A stretch of 64,000 nucleotides of DNA from CAZKRU01 sp964555235. Lineage in GTDB: Bacteria > Verrucomicrobiota > Verrucomicrobiia > Methylacidiphilales > CAMAQI01. Positions 1-7,760 of the stretch are shown piece after piece. Both the position numbers and the translations under genes were made by a program. The stretch covers positions 1 to 64,000 of the forward strand of contig CAZKRU010000004.1 in the NCBI GenBank assembly GCA_964555235.1, written 5' to 3'. The notes beneath the pieces are model-generated. The model saw nothing but the letters and a program-made list of their open reading frames with translations, was not told the DNA's origin and did no database searches. Positions within the stretch are counted from its first letter, which is position 1. Every line of letters begins with the position of its first letter.

Positions 1-536
1 TCCGGCCGCTCGCAACGACACCCACCAAACCGAAGATAATTGCACATCATTCGTGCACCGGTGAGTTCCTCCAGTAAATCCAAAATCTTCTCACGCTCGC
101 GCATCGCATAAAGAAGCGGCGTCCCCAATGCACCCAGATCATTTAAAAAGAACCCGATCAACGCCGAGTGATTCATCAATCGCGTCAACTCCGCCAGAAT
201 GACTCGAACGTATTCCGCACGCTCGGAAACCGCAATCCCCGCCAACTGCTCGACGGTGTGAACATAGGCCCAATTATTCGTAATCGAACAAAAATAATCG
301 AGCCGGTCCGTATAGGGAATCGAGCCGATATACGTCGTTTTCTCGGCGAGCTTTTCGTGATTACGGTGGAGATAGCCGAAGACCGGCTTGAGTTTCACAA
401 TGGTCTCGCCATCGAGAACAACATCCATTCGAAAGACGCCATGCGTACTCGGATGCTGCGGACCAAGGGAAACTTCCAGAAAATTCTTCTGAAGATCGCT
501 CCCGGAATAAACCTGGAATTCGCGAGGAGGCATCAT
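1..536 (-). CDS. nuoD: NADH-quinone oxidoreductase subunit D (5' part, runs off the left edge)
   Basis: Peripheral-arm subunit of respiratory complex I that helps form the quinone site next to cluster N2. Only the first 178 codons are in the window. Reading the minus strand from ATG at 536 gives the family hallmarks QHPSTHGVFR, GYLHRNHEKLAEKTTY and DRLDYFCSITNNWAY, then the ELTRLMNH helix region. The start overlaps the nuoC stop by four bases (ATGA, 536-533), so the two are probably translationally coupled. It is a separate nuoD, not the NuoCD fusion seen in Escherichia coli. Identification is secure; the C-terminal half lies outside. Confidence 0.96.
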   Translation of the reverse strand, partial: MMPPREFQVYSGSDLQKNFLEVSLGPQHPSTHGVFRMDVVLDGETIVKLKPVFGYLHRNHEKLAEKTTYIGSIPYTDRLDYFCSITNNWAYVHTVEQLAGIAVSERAEYVRVILAELTRLMNHSALIGFFLNDLGALGTPLLYAMREREKILDLLEELTGARMMCNYLRFGGCRCERP

Positions 537-1060
537 AAAGACCCTCCAGAACGTTTCGCTTTTTCTAAAACATCGCCATGTGCCGTCGGCTCGTACTCAT
601 AATCATCTGGTTCCTGATAGTCCTTCCGCATCGGATGATCCACAAACTCGTCCCACATCAGAATGCGACGCAAATCCGGATGTCCTTCAAATTTCACCCC
701 AAAGAGATCAAAGACCTCCCGCTCTTGAAACTCGGCGCTCCGATAAATCGGAGTCAACGAAGCAACTTCCGGATGATCCCTCCCCAGCGTGCGTTGCTTG
801 AGCAGAAGGGGACCTTTGCGATTTCGAATGGAATAAAGATGGTAGGTCACTTCAAAAAATCCATCAAAACCCTCGCCTCCCTCGCTCTGAGCGACCGTGG
901 TGAGAAAATCAACTCCGGTCACATTGCTCAGATAATCAAACCCATACTCATCCCGCAAGGCCAACGCGATCGCGCGGGCAGAATTCATCGGAATCACCCA
1001 AGCCCCCGTCGGTGCCTCGACTTCAATCGCTGGAAACCGGTTACGAAAGACGTCGATCAT
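533..1060 (-). CDS. nuoC: NADH-quinone oxidoreductase subunit C
   Basis: The 30-kDa subunit of the complex I peripheral arm, 175 residues. The family signature is intact near residues 110-150: EREVFDLFGVKFEGHPDLRR followed by ILMWDEFVDHPMRKDY. The N-terminal part (residues 1-80) carries the usual alpha/beta fold with VTGVDFL. It lies in the order nuoA-B-C-D; its start overlaps the 3' end of nuoB by 20 bp and its stop overlaps nuoD. The C-terminal tail (EYEPTAHGDVLEKAKRSGGSL, the last 21 residues minus one) is hydrophilic and not part of the conserved domain. Confidence 0.96.
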   Translation of the reverse strand: MIDVFRNRFPAIEVEAPTGAWVIPMNSARAIALALRDEYGFDYLSNVTGVDFLTTVAQSEGGEGFDGFFEVTYHLYSIRNRKGPLLLKQRTLGRDHPEVASLTPIYRSAEFQEREVFDLFGVKFEGHPDLRRILMWDEFVDHPMRKDYQEPDDYEYEPTAHGDVLEKAKRSGGSL

Positions 1061-1667
1061 GACCCTTCCAAATTTCAGGATGATACGGCGGAATCAGATC
1101 GTGAGGACCATGCACGGGAATGGCGACTTCCCGAGTCTCCTTGCGATAGGCCGGATTCGTTGGAGCTTCACCCATTGAAGTTTGCCCCTGAATCTTCCGC
1201 TGCAACGTCATCAGCGCATGCATCAACGCCTCCGGACGCGGTGGACATCCTGGCAGATGAACATCGACGGGAATATAACGATCAATTCCTTTGAGCACAT
1301 TGTAGCCCTGTTTGAAAGGGCCACCCGAGATGGCGCAAGCTCCCATCGCAATGACATATTTCGGTTCGGGCATTTGATTAAAAAGCCGCACCACTTGAGG
1401 AGCCATTTTTTTGGTCACCGTCCCTGCCACAATCAGAAGATCCGCCTGACGCGGAGAAGGACGAAAGACCTCCGCACCAAATCGCGCCAAATCATAGCGC
1501 GAAGCCGCCGCACCGATCATTTCAATCGCACAACAAGCGAGCCCGAACTGCAGTGGCCAGAGGGAACTCCCGCGGCTCCAATTGTAAAGCGACTCCAACG
1601 TCGTTGTAAAAACTCCGGCCTTTTGAAGCTCACTCCGCAGTCCCTCCGGGGCCGCTATCGTTTCCAT
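1041..1667 (-). CDS. nuoB: NADH-quinone oxidoreductase subunit B
   Basis: Subunit that holds the terminal Fe-S cluster N2, which passes electrons to quinone. From the ATG at 1667 it is 208 residues. All four N2 ligands are visible: the tandem pair C45-C46 in FGLACCAIEM, C111 in GACAISGG and C141 in LPGCPPRPEA. The open frame extends upstream to 1778, but that stretch lies inside nuoA and has no NuoB similarity. The 1667 ATG is preceded by AGGGAG at a good distance, which decided the start. The overlap with nuoA is 13 bp and the C-terminal end overlaps nuoC. Confidence 0.95.
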   Translation of the reverse strand: METIAAPEGLRSELQKAGVFTTTLESLYNWSRGSSLWPLQFGLACCAIEMIGAAASRYDLARFGAEVFRPSPRQADLLIVAGTVTKKMAPQVVRLFNQMPEPKYVIAMGACAISGGPFKQGYNVLKGIDRYIPVDVHLPGCPPRPEALMHALMTLQRKIQGQTSMGEAPTNPAYRKETREVAIPVHGPHDLIPPYHPEIWKGHDRRLS

Positions 1668-2020
1668 ACCAGAGCTCCCTTTAACCAAAGATAGACGAGA
1701 CTCTCCGCCAAGATCAAAAGAAATAGCGCCATCACACAAAAACCCGACCAACCGACTTGAGTAAACGCTTTCGCCCACGCATAGAGAAAAATGACTTCGA
1801 TATCAAAAATCAAAAAGACCAGAGCATAAAGATAATATCCGACATGGAGCGGAATTTGAATTTCACCCTTGGATTCCACACCACACTCGTAGGCAGCCGA
1901 CTTGATCGGATTCGGTTGTCGAGGGGCTAAAAATCGAGCCAGGACCAGAGGCGTCAGCGCGAAGAGCGTTGCGACTCCCAACATGAATCCGATGGTGAGA
2001 TACGCCATCGGGTCTTGCAT
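1655..2020 (-). CDS. nuoA: NADH-quinone oxidoreductase subunit A
   Basis: Small membrane subunit of complex I, 121 residues. Three hydrophobic helices can be read at about residues 7-29, 62-82 and 92-113. Between helices 1 and 2 is the conserved loop YECGVESKGEIQIPLHVGYY, followed by FLIFDIEVIFLYAWA with the acidic residues typical of NuoA. The start codon shares one base with the stop of the upstream zinc-ribbon gene (TGATG), so this is the second gene of the operon as read here. Confidence 0.95.
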   Translation of the reverse strand: MQDPMAYLTIGFMLGVATLFALTPLVLARFLAPRQPNPIKSAAYECGVESKGEIQIPLHVGYYLYALVFLIFDIEVIFLYAWAKAFTQVGWSGFCVMALFLLILAESLVYLWLKGALVWKR

Positions 2021-2253
2021 CAGAGAAAATCCTCGTCACAGAGGGTCGTTGCAGGGCGAGAACCGAGGACCTTTGCCTGCTGAATGACACGTTCGGGAGC
2101 CTCATCAAATCGGTAACCATGACAACTGGGACACGTCACTGCCTTCATGAGCACAATCGACTCACACCCCTCACAGAGTTTATACGCCGTCGGTGCCGAG
2201 ATAATCTTGGCCGCCTTACGGGCGCGATCTTCGATGGGATTCACTTCAGCCAC
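2020..2253 (-). CDS. small zinc-ribbon protein heading the nuo operon
   Basis: A 77-residue soluble protein with one CxxC...CxxC pair: CEGC (residues 27-30) and CPSC (41-44), a rubredoxin/zinc-ribbon type metal knuckle. The rest is polar, with no membrane segment or signal peptide. Its stop overlaps the nuoA start by one base, so it is co-transcribed and probably translationally coupled to complex I genes. I do not recognise a named family. The position suggests a role in complex I assembly or regulation, but that is only inferred from context; a zinc-binding nucleic-acid contact is equally possible. Confidence 0.75.
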   Translation of the reverse strand: MAEVNPIEDRARKAAKIISAPTAYKLCEGCESIVLMKAVTCPSCHGYRFDEAPERVIQQAKVLGSRPATTLCDEDFL

Positions 2254-2300
2254 AGGATTAATTCTAAGAGATTGGAAGCCTCACGTCCAGAAAACTTCGT

Positions 2301-2390
2301 TGGTAGGGCGCCTCGATGAGGGCGTCCGGATTTGAGAGCGGACACCTCCCCGAATAAGGATCAAGGCAAGCAGGAGAGGTGTCCCTACCA
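2301..2390. repeat. palindromic repeat with TGGTAGGG / CCCTACCA ends
   Basis: The segment begins TGGTAGGGCGCC and ends GGTGTCCCTACCA, making long imperfect inverted arms. It sits between the nuo operon start and the FAH gene and abuts the FAH stop codon at 2391. The same ends occur in a copy inside tsaC (17356-17424) and a partial copy at 30351-30392. It may act as a terminator for the FAH gene, whose transcript would fold the arms into a hairpin, but no clear U-tract follows. Confidence 0.6.
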
Positions 2391-3194
2391 TTAACTCTCT
2401 TCCTGAACCGGATTAGTTAATGCCCCGATCTTTTCGATTTCAATCGTCACTTGGTCGCCCGCTTTGAGCCAAAGCTGGGGACTCCGGGCCATTCCAACGC
2501 CATGAGGTGTTCCCGTCAGAATGACTGTGCCGGGATAAAGGGTCATACTCCCACTCAGGAATTCAATCAAGGCCGGGACATCAAAAATCATATCGTTGGT
2601 GCTCCAATCCTGAACGGTCACTCCATTCAGAATCGTTTTGATCGAAAGTTGATTTGGATCCGGAATTTCGTCAGGCGTGACGAGGCAGGGGCCGAGCGGG
2701 CAAAACGTATCAAAGGTTTTTCCACGGCACCACTGGCTTCCTCCGCGCTCAATCTGCCAGTCCCGGGCGCTGACATCGTTTGCACAGGTGTAACCCAAGA
2801 CATACGAAAGCGCCTCCGAACGCTTCACATTGCGGCACGATTTTCCAATCACAATCGCCAGTTCGCACTCGTAATCAACCTTGTCACTTCGCAGATGACG
2901 AGGGAGTAAAATGGGATCTCCGGGATTTTGCGCCGCGTTGAATCCCTTCATAAACAAAATCGGATATTGCGGAATCTTGGCATTCGTCTCTTCAGCATGA
3001 CGACGATAATTCAATCCAATACAGAAAATCGATTTCGGTTCCACCGGCGCTAAAATTTTACCAGGAACGACTTTCTCATTCGTTTTTTGAAAACCTTTCT
3101 CCACGGTTCCTTCCAATTTGGAATAGACTCCCGGTGCAGATTCCCACGCATAACTCGAAATCGAAGAAACCTCTGAATAGCGAATGATTTTCAT
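2391..3194 (-). CDS. fumarylacetoacetate hydrolase (FAH) family protein
   Basis: A 267-residue FAH-fold enzyme. The N-terminal 50 residues are variable and the catalytic domain starts at about SIFCIGLNYRRHAEET. The metal-binding acidic set is visible in DKVDYECELAIVIG and NDVSARDWQ, and the C-terminal GTVILTGTPHGVGMAR motif is typical. The family includes 2-oxo acid hydratases, acylpyruvases and oxaloacetate decarboxylase/tautomerase; the substrate cannot be chosen from sequence alone. It is a single gene, divergent from pheA, with no aromatic-degradation genes beside it, which argues mildly against a dedicated catabolic role. Confidence 0.88.
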   Translation of the reverse strand: MKIIRYSEVSSISSYAWESAPGVYSKLEGTVEKGFQKTNEKVVPGKILAPVEPKSIFCIGLNYRRHAEETNAKIPQYPILFMKGFNAAQNPGDPILLPRHLRSDKVDYECELAIVIGKSCRNVKRSEALSYVLGYTCANDVSARDWQIERGGSQWCRGKTFDTFCPLGPCLVTPDEIPDPNQLSIKTILNGVTVQDWSTNDMIFDVPALIEFLSGSMTLYPGTVILTGTPHGVGMARSPQLWLKAGDQVTIEIEKIGALTNPVQEES

Positions 3195-3282
3195 GTCGAC
3201 TACGTCACCGCAGGAATCCTTTTATGTCAATCTCTCCAATCCTCCCTTGATCCTTTTCCCCTTTCCCGCTACGGTCCCTCCT

Positions 3283-4125
3283 GTGAGTTCAAAATCGCCG
3301 ACCGTCTCGTATTTTGGGGAAGAAGGGAGCTTCTCCCATCTCGTCTGTCACAAACGCTTTCCCCGACGCAACCTTCTTTCAGCTCCGAGCGTCGCCGAAG
3401 CCTTTCGTGTTTTAAGAACCTCACAGGTTCGACAGATTGTCGTCCCGATTGAAAACGCATCGAGCGGCATGATTACCGATACCGTCGATCAGTTGATTCA
3501 CCTCGCCCATCATCCCATTCGTGGAGTGGCGATTCGAGAATGTCTCGTCTATCGAGTTCACCTCGCCCTCCTCGCCTCAAAATCAAAAGGGCCGATTCAT
3601 AAAATTTTCTCCCATTTTGCCCCGTTCAATCACTGTAAAAATTGGCTTCAGGAATATTATCCCAAAGCGGAACTCATCACCGCGACCAGCACATCGGAAG
3701 CCGCACGTCTCGCTTCGGAAACTCCGGACTCGGCCGCCATTGCAGGCCTTCACACCGCAGAACGCTATCGACTTCGAGTCGTCCATCGAGAAGTCGCCTC
3801 CAGCGTCCCCAACCAAACGCTCTTCTTTCTCATCGGTCACTCGCTCACAGGAGGCCCGAAGCCGACCCACAGCACCGCTATTTTTGAACTTCCTCACCAA
3901 CCCGGAGCCCTTGCTGGAATCCTTCAGAGGCTCGCCGAAAATCAACTCAACCTGACTCGCATCGAATCACGCCCGATCCCCGGCCATTTCAGTCAATATC
4001 GTTTCATGGTCGAATTCGAGGGAAGCATTCGCTCCGCCAAGGCTTGCTTGGCTGTCGAAGGAGCCCGTAAAATTTCAAAATTCTTCTCCGTCCTCGGCTC
4101 TTATCCGATCCGGCGGATTTCATAA
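3283..4125 (+). CDS. pheA: prephenate dehydratase
   Basis: Converts prephenate to phenylpyruvate in phenylalanine synthesis. The periplasmic-binding-like catalytic domain starts at VSYFGEEGSFSH and runs to NQTLFFLIG; an ACT regulatory domain follows (HSTAIFELPHQPGALAGIL...LTRIESRP), where the ESRP motif senses phenylalanine. There is no chorismate mutase domain. The usual TRF triplet of the catalytic domain reads TLF: the threonine is kept and the arginine is Leu. The frame is open back to 3184, overlapping the divergent FAH gene. I prefer GTG at 3283, which puts the first conserved beta strand about eight residues in and leaves room for divergent promoters; ATG at 3184 or 3193 remains possible. 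Confidence 0.9.
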   Translation: MSSKSPTVSYFGEEGSFSHLVCHKRFPRRNLLSAPSVAEAFRVLRTSQVRQIVVPIENASSGMITDTVDQLIHLAHHPIRGVAIRECLVYRVHLALLASKSKGPIHKIFSHFAPFNHCKNWLQEYYPKAELITATSTSEAARLASETPDSAAIAGLHTAERYRLRVVHREVASSVPNQTLFFLIGHSLTGGPKPTHSTAIFELPHQPGALAGILQRLAENQLNLTRIESRPIPGHFSQYRFMVEFEGSIRSAKACLAVEGARKISKFFSVLGSYPIRRIS

Positions 4126-4143
4126 ATTCAACCCCTGAGAGCG

Positions 4144-5010
4144 ATGAACTATTTCGGAATGGTCTCGACTCGCAATTCAATGCGTTACACCCAGTACGCG
4201 CTCGAAAGTTTTTTCAAAAACACGCCTCTTTCCGAAAGCGATCGTTTCTTTCTCATCGATAACGATTCATCACATCCCCCGGAGGATTTCACCTCATTTT
4301 CACGCTGCGAAGTCATTCGACACGAACAGCCCATCGGCTTCGCCTCAAACCTCAATCAGATCATGAAACGAGCAGAGGTCGAAAAGGCGGATCTCTTTTT
4401 TTTGAATAATGATCTAATTTTTACGAAAGAATGGCTCACGCCTCTGCTGGTAGAAACTCCCGCACTTCTCTCTCCGCTTTCAAATCGGGAACTTCACTAC
4501 GTCGCAGAAAATTTCAAATGTGAAATTACCCTGGAACTCGATCAATACCTCGGCTACGAAAAAAACCTCGAACAGATCGCGAACCATCATCGGAATCGCG
4601 AACTTCCTTACAACGACGTCTTCTTCCTCCCCTTTTTCTGCATCAAAATCCCTTATGCCGTCTACTCCGTCCTCGGACCCTTAGACGAATCGTTTGGCAA
4701 AGGCGGCGGCGAAGATAATGACTATTGTCTACGAGCTTATCTCTCAGGATTTAAAGTGAGCTATGCCCCGCGCTCCTACATCCTTCATTTCAGCGGAAAG
4801 TCTTTCTGGGCAGGAGGCGAAAATTCAACATCCGCCCGAAAACGGGAAATCCTCTTTCGAAGAAGATTTCAAGAAAAATGGGGTGAACGGTTGGTGCGCC
4901 TCTCCATTAACAACGACTCCACGGCACTCGACGACGAACCTGCAGCAAAGCTTGCGGCAGAACGGGGCGACATCAAGGGATTGATCGAAGCCTTGCAAGG
5001 GAACCGCTGA
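4144..5010 (+). CDS. family 2-like glycosyltransferase
   Basis: A GT-A fold transferase of 288 residues that would move a sugar from a nucleotide donor. Seen: an N-terminal strand with FFLIDNDSS, the donor/metal stretch DLFFLNNDLIFT around residue 90, and GGGEDNDYCLRAYLSGFKV near 190-210, matching the ED-rich acceptor-side motif of GT2 rhamnosyl- and related transferases. LHFSGKSF follows as in such proteins. It starts 18 bp after pheA on the same strand and converges with an FkbM methyltransferase gene, so the two may act on the same glycan. Acceptor and sugar are unknown. Confidence 0.8.
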   Translation: MNYFGMVSTRNSMRYTQYALESFFKNTPLSESDRFFLIDNDSSHPPEDFTSFSRCEVIRHEQPIGFASNLNQIMKRAEVEKADLFFLNNDLIFTKEWLTPLLVETPALLSPLSNRELHYVAENFKCEITLELDQYLGYEKNLEQIANHHRNRELPYNDVFFLPFFCIKIPYAVYSVLGPLDESFGKGGGEDNDYCLRAYLSGFKVSYAPRSYILHFSGKSFWAGGENSTSARKREILFRRRFQEKWGERLVRLSINNDSTALDDEPAAKLAAERGDIKGLIEALQGNR

Positions 5011-5036
5011 TTGAGAAAGCTCACTTTCGATCTGTT

Positions 5037-5765
5037 CTACCAGATTTCGTTACTCGCCACGAATGCCCGGCAGTCTTCCGACCAAAAAGAGTTCATCAGG
5101 AGTGTCGGCTCAAATGGTTTTCCATAAACAAAGTAAAAATAACGATAGCATTCAAGAGATTGAATCAATCGCTCCATCCATTCAGGACGAAAATTCGGCA
5201 GGAGTGGCGCATGAAGGGAGAGATAAAGGGTCGGTTGATGTTCGCTTAAAAAACTTCGCATCGCCGGAATCAGTTCGAATTCAGCCCCCTCCGTATCAAT
5301 CTTCATAAAATCGACCTTGGGGATTTTGAACTTACTCAAAAGCGACTCGATCGTACTCGTTGAAACATTGACCGACTTTCCTGATCCAGGATGAGCGAGA
5401 CTGGAGCCAGAGCATCCAGGAAAAGTACGTATGTAGAGCGGTTTCCTCCCATTTTGAGCATCCAATGCCAGAGGAATTGCCGTAATCGGGAGCTGAGGAT
5501 TCAACAAGAGATTGGCTTTGAGCTCTTGAAACGCAACCGGATCCGGTTCAAGGCTGTAAACCTGTTTCACCCGATGAGCGGCGTAAAGACTTAACGGACC
5601 AATCCAAGCCCCCACATCAATCACAACATCGTCTGGTTTCAGAAAACGATCCAGGATTTGAAACGACTCCGGTTCCCATTGCCCCTCTTGAAGCAGCGTC
5701 CACATCCCTTCGTGATGAGAAGAGGTCACTGTAAAAATGTAATTGTTTTTAGAGATTTGAATCAT
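5037..5765 (-). CDS. FkbM family methyltransferase
   Basis: SAM-dependent O-methyltransferase of the FkbM family, 242 residues. The SAM-binding motif reads DVVIDVGAWIGPLSLYAA with the acidic ribose contact in VYSLEPDPVAFQELKANL. The family motif VDFMKIDTEGAEFELIPAM is present near residue 155-175. It is convergent with the glycosyltransferase at 4144-5010 and 26 bp from its stop. Such enzymes often methylate sugar hydroxyls of surface glycans; two further FkbM genes occur in the 42-64 kb polysaccharide cluster. Confidence 0.85.
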   Translation of the reverse strand: MIQISKNNYIFTVTSSHHEGMWTLLQEGQWEPESFQILDRFLKPDDVVIDVGAWIGPLSLYAAHRVKQVYSLEPDPVAFQELKANLLLNPQLPITAIPLALDAQNGRKPLYIRTFPGCSGSSLAHPGSGKSVNVSTSTIESLLSKFKIPKVDFMKIDTEGAEFELIPAMRSFLSEHQPTLYLSLHAPLLPNFRPEWMERLIQSLECYRYFYFVYGKPFEPTLLMNSFWSEDCRAFVASNEIW

Positions 5766-5908
5766 TACCGGATCACTCGAATTTCATATCGTATCTTACA
5801 AAGTCACCAAACTTTTGCGACCATTTCTAATTTGTTAGGAGATGAAACAAATGCATCTTCCGATTGTGACTTGGTGCCTTTGTGTGAGAACTCATCATTT
5901 AGATTTTT

Positions 5909-7732
5909 CTACCTTCGCTGTTCGCGAAGATACTTCTGAATCGCATCCATGAACGGCACTCCAAAGGCCTCGAACTTTTTCGCGCCAACCCCAGGAACTT
6001 CCATAAACGCCGCTTCCGTCACGGGATAATCCCGAGCCATGCTTCGAAGCGACACATCGGAGAAAATAATGTACGCCGGAACATCGCGAGAGTCAGCAAT
6101 TTCCTTGCGCAATTCGCGGAGTCGTTCAAAGAGCGATTCGTCGCACGCAATCTCCCCTTTGCGCTTGATCTTTCCACGCGAGACTTCCGGCACTTCCATC
6201 GGACGGGTCAATTGAACGGATTGGCGGGAACGAAGCAACTCCATCCCCGACGCCGTCAACTCCAAGACACTGAATTTCTCCGTCGTCTGGCGACAATAAC
6301 CGAGACGAATGATCTCTCGACCAATCGCCTGCCACTCCGTGCGCGAATGCTCCTTTCCAATCCCGTACGTCGAAATCTTGTCATGACTCCACCGTTTAAT
6401 CTTCTCCGTCTCTGCTCCGGTGAGCACTTCGATCACGTGATTCAGTCCGACTCCAAATCGCGACGCCTCTCTCAACCGATAGATGCAGGAGAGAAACTTT
6501 TGAGCCGCCAAGGTTCCATCAAAGGTCTCCCGAGGATCCAGACAGTTGTCGCATCCTCCGCAATTCGGGTCGGGAAAGGTCTCGCTGAAATACCCGAGGA
6601 GATCGGCCCGACGACAGGAAGCGCATTCGGCATAATGAACCATCCGCTGAAGTTGTTCGCGAGCAATTTTCTGCTCCTGAGGGTCCGGTTTCTCCTCGAT
6701 GAAAGCCGTCTGCTTGACCAAATCGACCGCACTGAAAAGCAGGAGACACTCCCCCGGCAATCCATCGCGACCCGCCCGGCCTGTTTCCTGATAGTAACCT
6801 TCCACATTTTTCGGAAGATCATAATGAACCACAAAGCGGACATTCGGTTTGTTAATTCCCATCCCAAAGGCAATCGTCGCGCAGATGACCCGAACTTCGT
6901 CGCGGAGAAATTTCTCCTGATTCGTCGAGCGCTCTTTTTCAGGAAGTCCGGCATGATAGGGCCGGGCGCGAATTCCATCCACGCTGAGCCTCGCGGCCAC
7001 GGACTCCGTCGTTTTGCGACTCGAACAATAGACAATGCCACTCTCCCCTTTTCGCGATTTGATAAACTCCAAAACCTGATCGTACGGCTTCGATTTGGCC
7101 AGAACGCGATAGGTCAAATTCGGACGATTGAAACTCGCCACATAACAACGGGGCTCACGCAATTGAAGATGCTTCACAATATCCACCCGGACGCGCTCGG
7201 TCGCCGTTGCCGTCAATGCCATCACCGGAACTTCGGGAAACTCCGCGCGCAATTTTGAGATCTGACGATACTCTGGGCGAAAATCGTGACCCCATTCGCT
7301 AATACAATGCGCCTCGTCAATCGCGAGCTGTGTCATCTTCCATTCCTTCAACATCTCCAACGTTCCGTCGAGCATGAGGCGCTCCGGAGCAGCATAAAGC
7401 AAACGATACTCCCCTTGAAAAAGCCCTCGCAACCGTCGTCGCGATTCATCGGCTTTGAGGGTTGAATTGAGGAATGTGGCTGGAATCCCGCTCGCCGTCA
7501 GCGCATCGACTTGATCCTTCATCAGGGCAATCAGCGGTGAGACAACCACGGTGAGTCCCGGACGAATCAAGGCAGGAAGTTGGAAGCAGAGCGATTTCCC
7601 TCCGCCGGTCGGAAGCAATGCAAAAACATCACGCCCCGCAATGGAGTCTTCCATGATTTCCCTCTGCAACGGTCGGAAGGAGTCAAACCCGAAGGATTGC
7701 TTTAACGCGGCATGGAGGGAATCCGAATTCAT
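5909..7732 (-). CDS. recQ: ATP-dependent DNA helicase RecQ
   Basis: 3'-5' DNA helicase for recombination and replication-fork repair. Motif I is LLPTGGGKSLCFQLPAL, motif II LAIDEAHCISEWGHDFRPEY, motif III LTATAT, motif V AFGMGINKPNVRFVVHYDLP and motif VI YYQETGRAGRDG. The RecQ zinc site follows as CASCRRADLL...CGGCDNCLD, then a winged helix and a C-terminal HRDC domain ending in VPGVGAKKFEAFG. The length of about 607 residues is normal. I choose ATG at 7732 because MNSDSLHAALKQSFGFDSFR matches the usual N-terminus; a GTG at 7753 would add seven residues. It lies just downstream of the DUF362 gene on the same strand. Confidence 0.95.
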   Translation of the reverse strand: MNSDSLHAALKQSFGFDSFRPLQREIMEDSIAGRDVFALLPTGGGKSLCFQLPALIRPGLTVVVSPLIALMKDQVDALTASGIPATFLNSTLKADESRRRLRGLFQGEYRLLYAAPERLMLDGTLEMLKEWKMTQLAIDEAHCISEWGHDFRPEYRQISKLRAEFPEVPVMALTATATERVRVDIVKHLQLREPRCYVASFNRPNLTYRVLAKSKPYDQVLEFIKSRKGESGIVYCSSRKTTESVAARLSVDGIRARPYHAGLPEKERSTNQEKFLRDEVRVICATIAFGMGINKPNVRFVVHYDLPKNVEGYYQETGRAGRDGLPGECLLLFSAVDLVKQTAFIEEKPDPQEQKIAREQLQRMVHYAECASCRRADLLGYFSETFPDPNCGGCDNCLDPRETFDGTLAAQKFLSCIYRLREASRFGVGLNHVIEVLTGAETEKIKRWSHDKISTYGIGKEHSRTEWQAIGREIIRLGYCRQTTEKFSVLELTASGMELLRSRQSVQLTRPMEVPEVSRGKIKRKGEIACDESLFERLRELRKEIADSRDVPAYIIFSDVSLRSMARDYPVTEAAFMEVPGVGAKKFEAFGVPFMDAIQKYLREQRR

Positions 7733-7760
7733 GAACGACAAACTCAACCGCACCCAGCGA

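Noticed and set aside
578..1294. 238-codon plus-strand frame across nuoC and nuoB
   Set aside because: Antisense to two unmistakable complex I genes; no protein features of its own.
6212..7258. 348-codon plus-strand frame inside recQ
   Set aside because: Antisense shadow of recQ, whose helicase motifs are intact.
7733..7760. GTG 7753 as the recQ start
   Set aside because: It adds seven residues without similarity; ATG 7732 gives the usual RecQ beginning. Not excluded.
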